A program made the translations under genes and the position numbers. From NCBI GenBank assembly GCA_003168295.1, contig PMST01000210.1, forward strand, positions 33,233 through 48,427: 15,195 nucleotides of DNA, in the 5' to 3' direction. Shown in pieces: positions 15,034-15,195 of the stretch. The notes below the pieces were generated by a model. The model was given only the letters and a program-made list of their open reading frames with translations. It was not told the DNA's origin and made no database searches. Source of the DNA: Actinomycetota bacterium (lineage in GTDB: Bacteria; Actinomycetota; Actinomycetes; Streptosporangiales; Streptosporangiaceae). Position 1 is the first letter of the stretch. Each line of letters begins with the position of its first letter.

Positions 15034-15195
15034 CTAGATCGGGTAGCGGGTGGGTTCGGTGGTGTATTGCCGTCCGGAGGGGGCGGTCCGGCGGAAGGTT
15101 CCCGGGGTGATCTGCTCGGCTTTCCAGCGGGGGTTTTGCTTGAGGCGGTGGTCGTGACGGCAGGTCGGCCCGCCGTTGCACAGGCACGCCCGGCC
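15034..15195 (-). CDS. HNH endonuclease, DUF222/13E12-repeat type (C-terminal part; 5' end outside window)
   Basis: Fifty-three codons from the window edge to TAG (15036-15034) read GRACLCNGGPTCRHDHRLKQ, then NPRWKAEQITPGTFRRTAPS and a tail GRQYTTEPTRYPI. CxCNxxxxCRHDHxLKQ is the HNH/zinc-knuckle end of the actinobacterial DUF222-HNH family, and PGTFxxTxPSGRxYTxxPTxYP is its usual C-terminus. These proteins are multicopy in many actinomycetes and behave like dispersed repeats; their role is not settled. The N-terminal DUF222 domain should lie beyond the window. No RBS or start can be judged. Confidence 0.78.
   Translation of the reverse strand, partial: GRACLCNGGPTCRHDHRLKQNPRWKAEQITPGTFRRTAPSGRQYTTEPTRYPI

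Overview
The window is very GC-rich, with third-position G/C bias, frequent GTG/TTG starts, leaderless-looking promoters, a predicted F420-type PPOX enzyme and a DUF222/13E12-type HNH gene. Together these point to an actinomycete (Actinomycetota). I cannot place the genus from sequence alone. Nothing was searched; all family calls rest on motifs read by eye.

Layout. (a) 1-633, minus: 5' part of an EamA/DMT-type exporter, preceded by a hairpin-rich leader (634-857). (b) 858-1802, minus: an AlkA-like 3-methyladenine DNA glycosylase, divergent from (c). (c) 1956-6938, plus: a tight four-gene operon of a GntR/FCD repressor, a DapA-family dehydratase/aldolase, an IlvD/Edd-family pentonate dehydratase and an alpha-ketoglutaric-semialdehyde dehydrogenase. 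This gene set fits a Weimberg-type non-phosphorylative route: aldonate to 2-keto-3-deoxy-pentonate to alpha-ketoglutarate semialdehyde to alpha-ketoglutarate. A consensus-like promoter and a near-perfect 24-bp inverted repeat overlap the repressor's start. (d) 6935-7060, minus: a frameshifted C-terminal scrap of an amidohydrolase. (e) 7089-8682, plus: PPOX/F420-type enzyme, small hypothetical protein and DinB-family protein, each apparently with its own promoter. (f) 8695-8786: about five copies of an 18-22 bp tandem repeat. (g) 8789-10474: intact peptidase E downstream of a 5'-truncated MFS transporter (minus), abutting a 5'-truncated helix-turn-helix regulator (plus). This looks like the scar of a deletion through a divergent regulator/transporter pair. 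(h) 10505-11002, plus: phosphoribosyltransferase. (i) 11028-11066: a 13-codon relic of an HNH gene. (j) 11112-13892, minus: an unusually large (926 aa) Orn/Lys/Arg-decarboxylase-type PLP enzyme. (k) 14179-14934, plus: an SDR oxidoreductase lacking the usual YxxxK pair. (l) 15034-15195, minus: C-terminus of an HNH/DUF222 protein whose zinc-knuckle-like segment matches the relic at 11028-11066.

Functionally, the only clear multi-gene unit is the sugar-acid operon. The rest looks like ordinary accessory actinomycete chromosome with several signs of gene decay: three truncated genes or relics plus duplicated HNH sequence. I saw no CRISPR array, tRNA, rRNA, prophage or complete insertion sequence, and no clear sign of an entirely new defence or biosynthetic system. 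The best leads are the operator/promoter at 1906-1968, the structured leader of the exporter, the deletion scar at about 9950, and the oversized decarboxylase.
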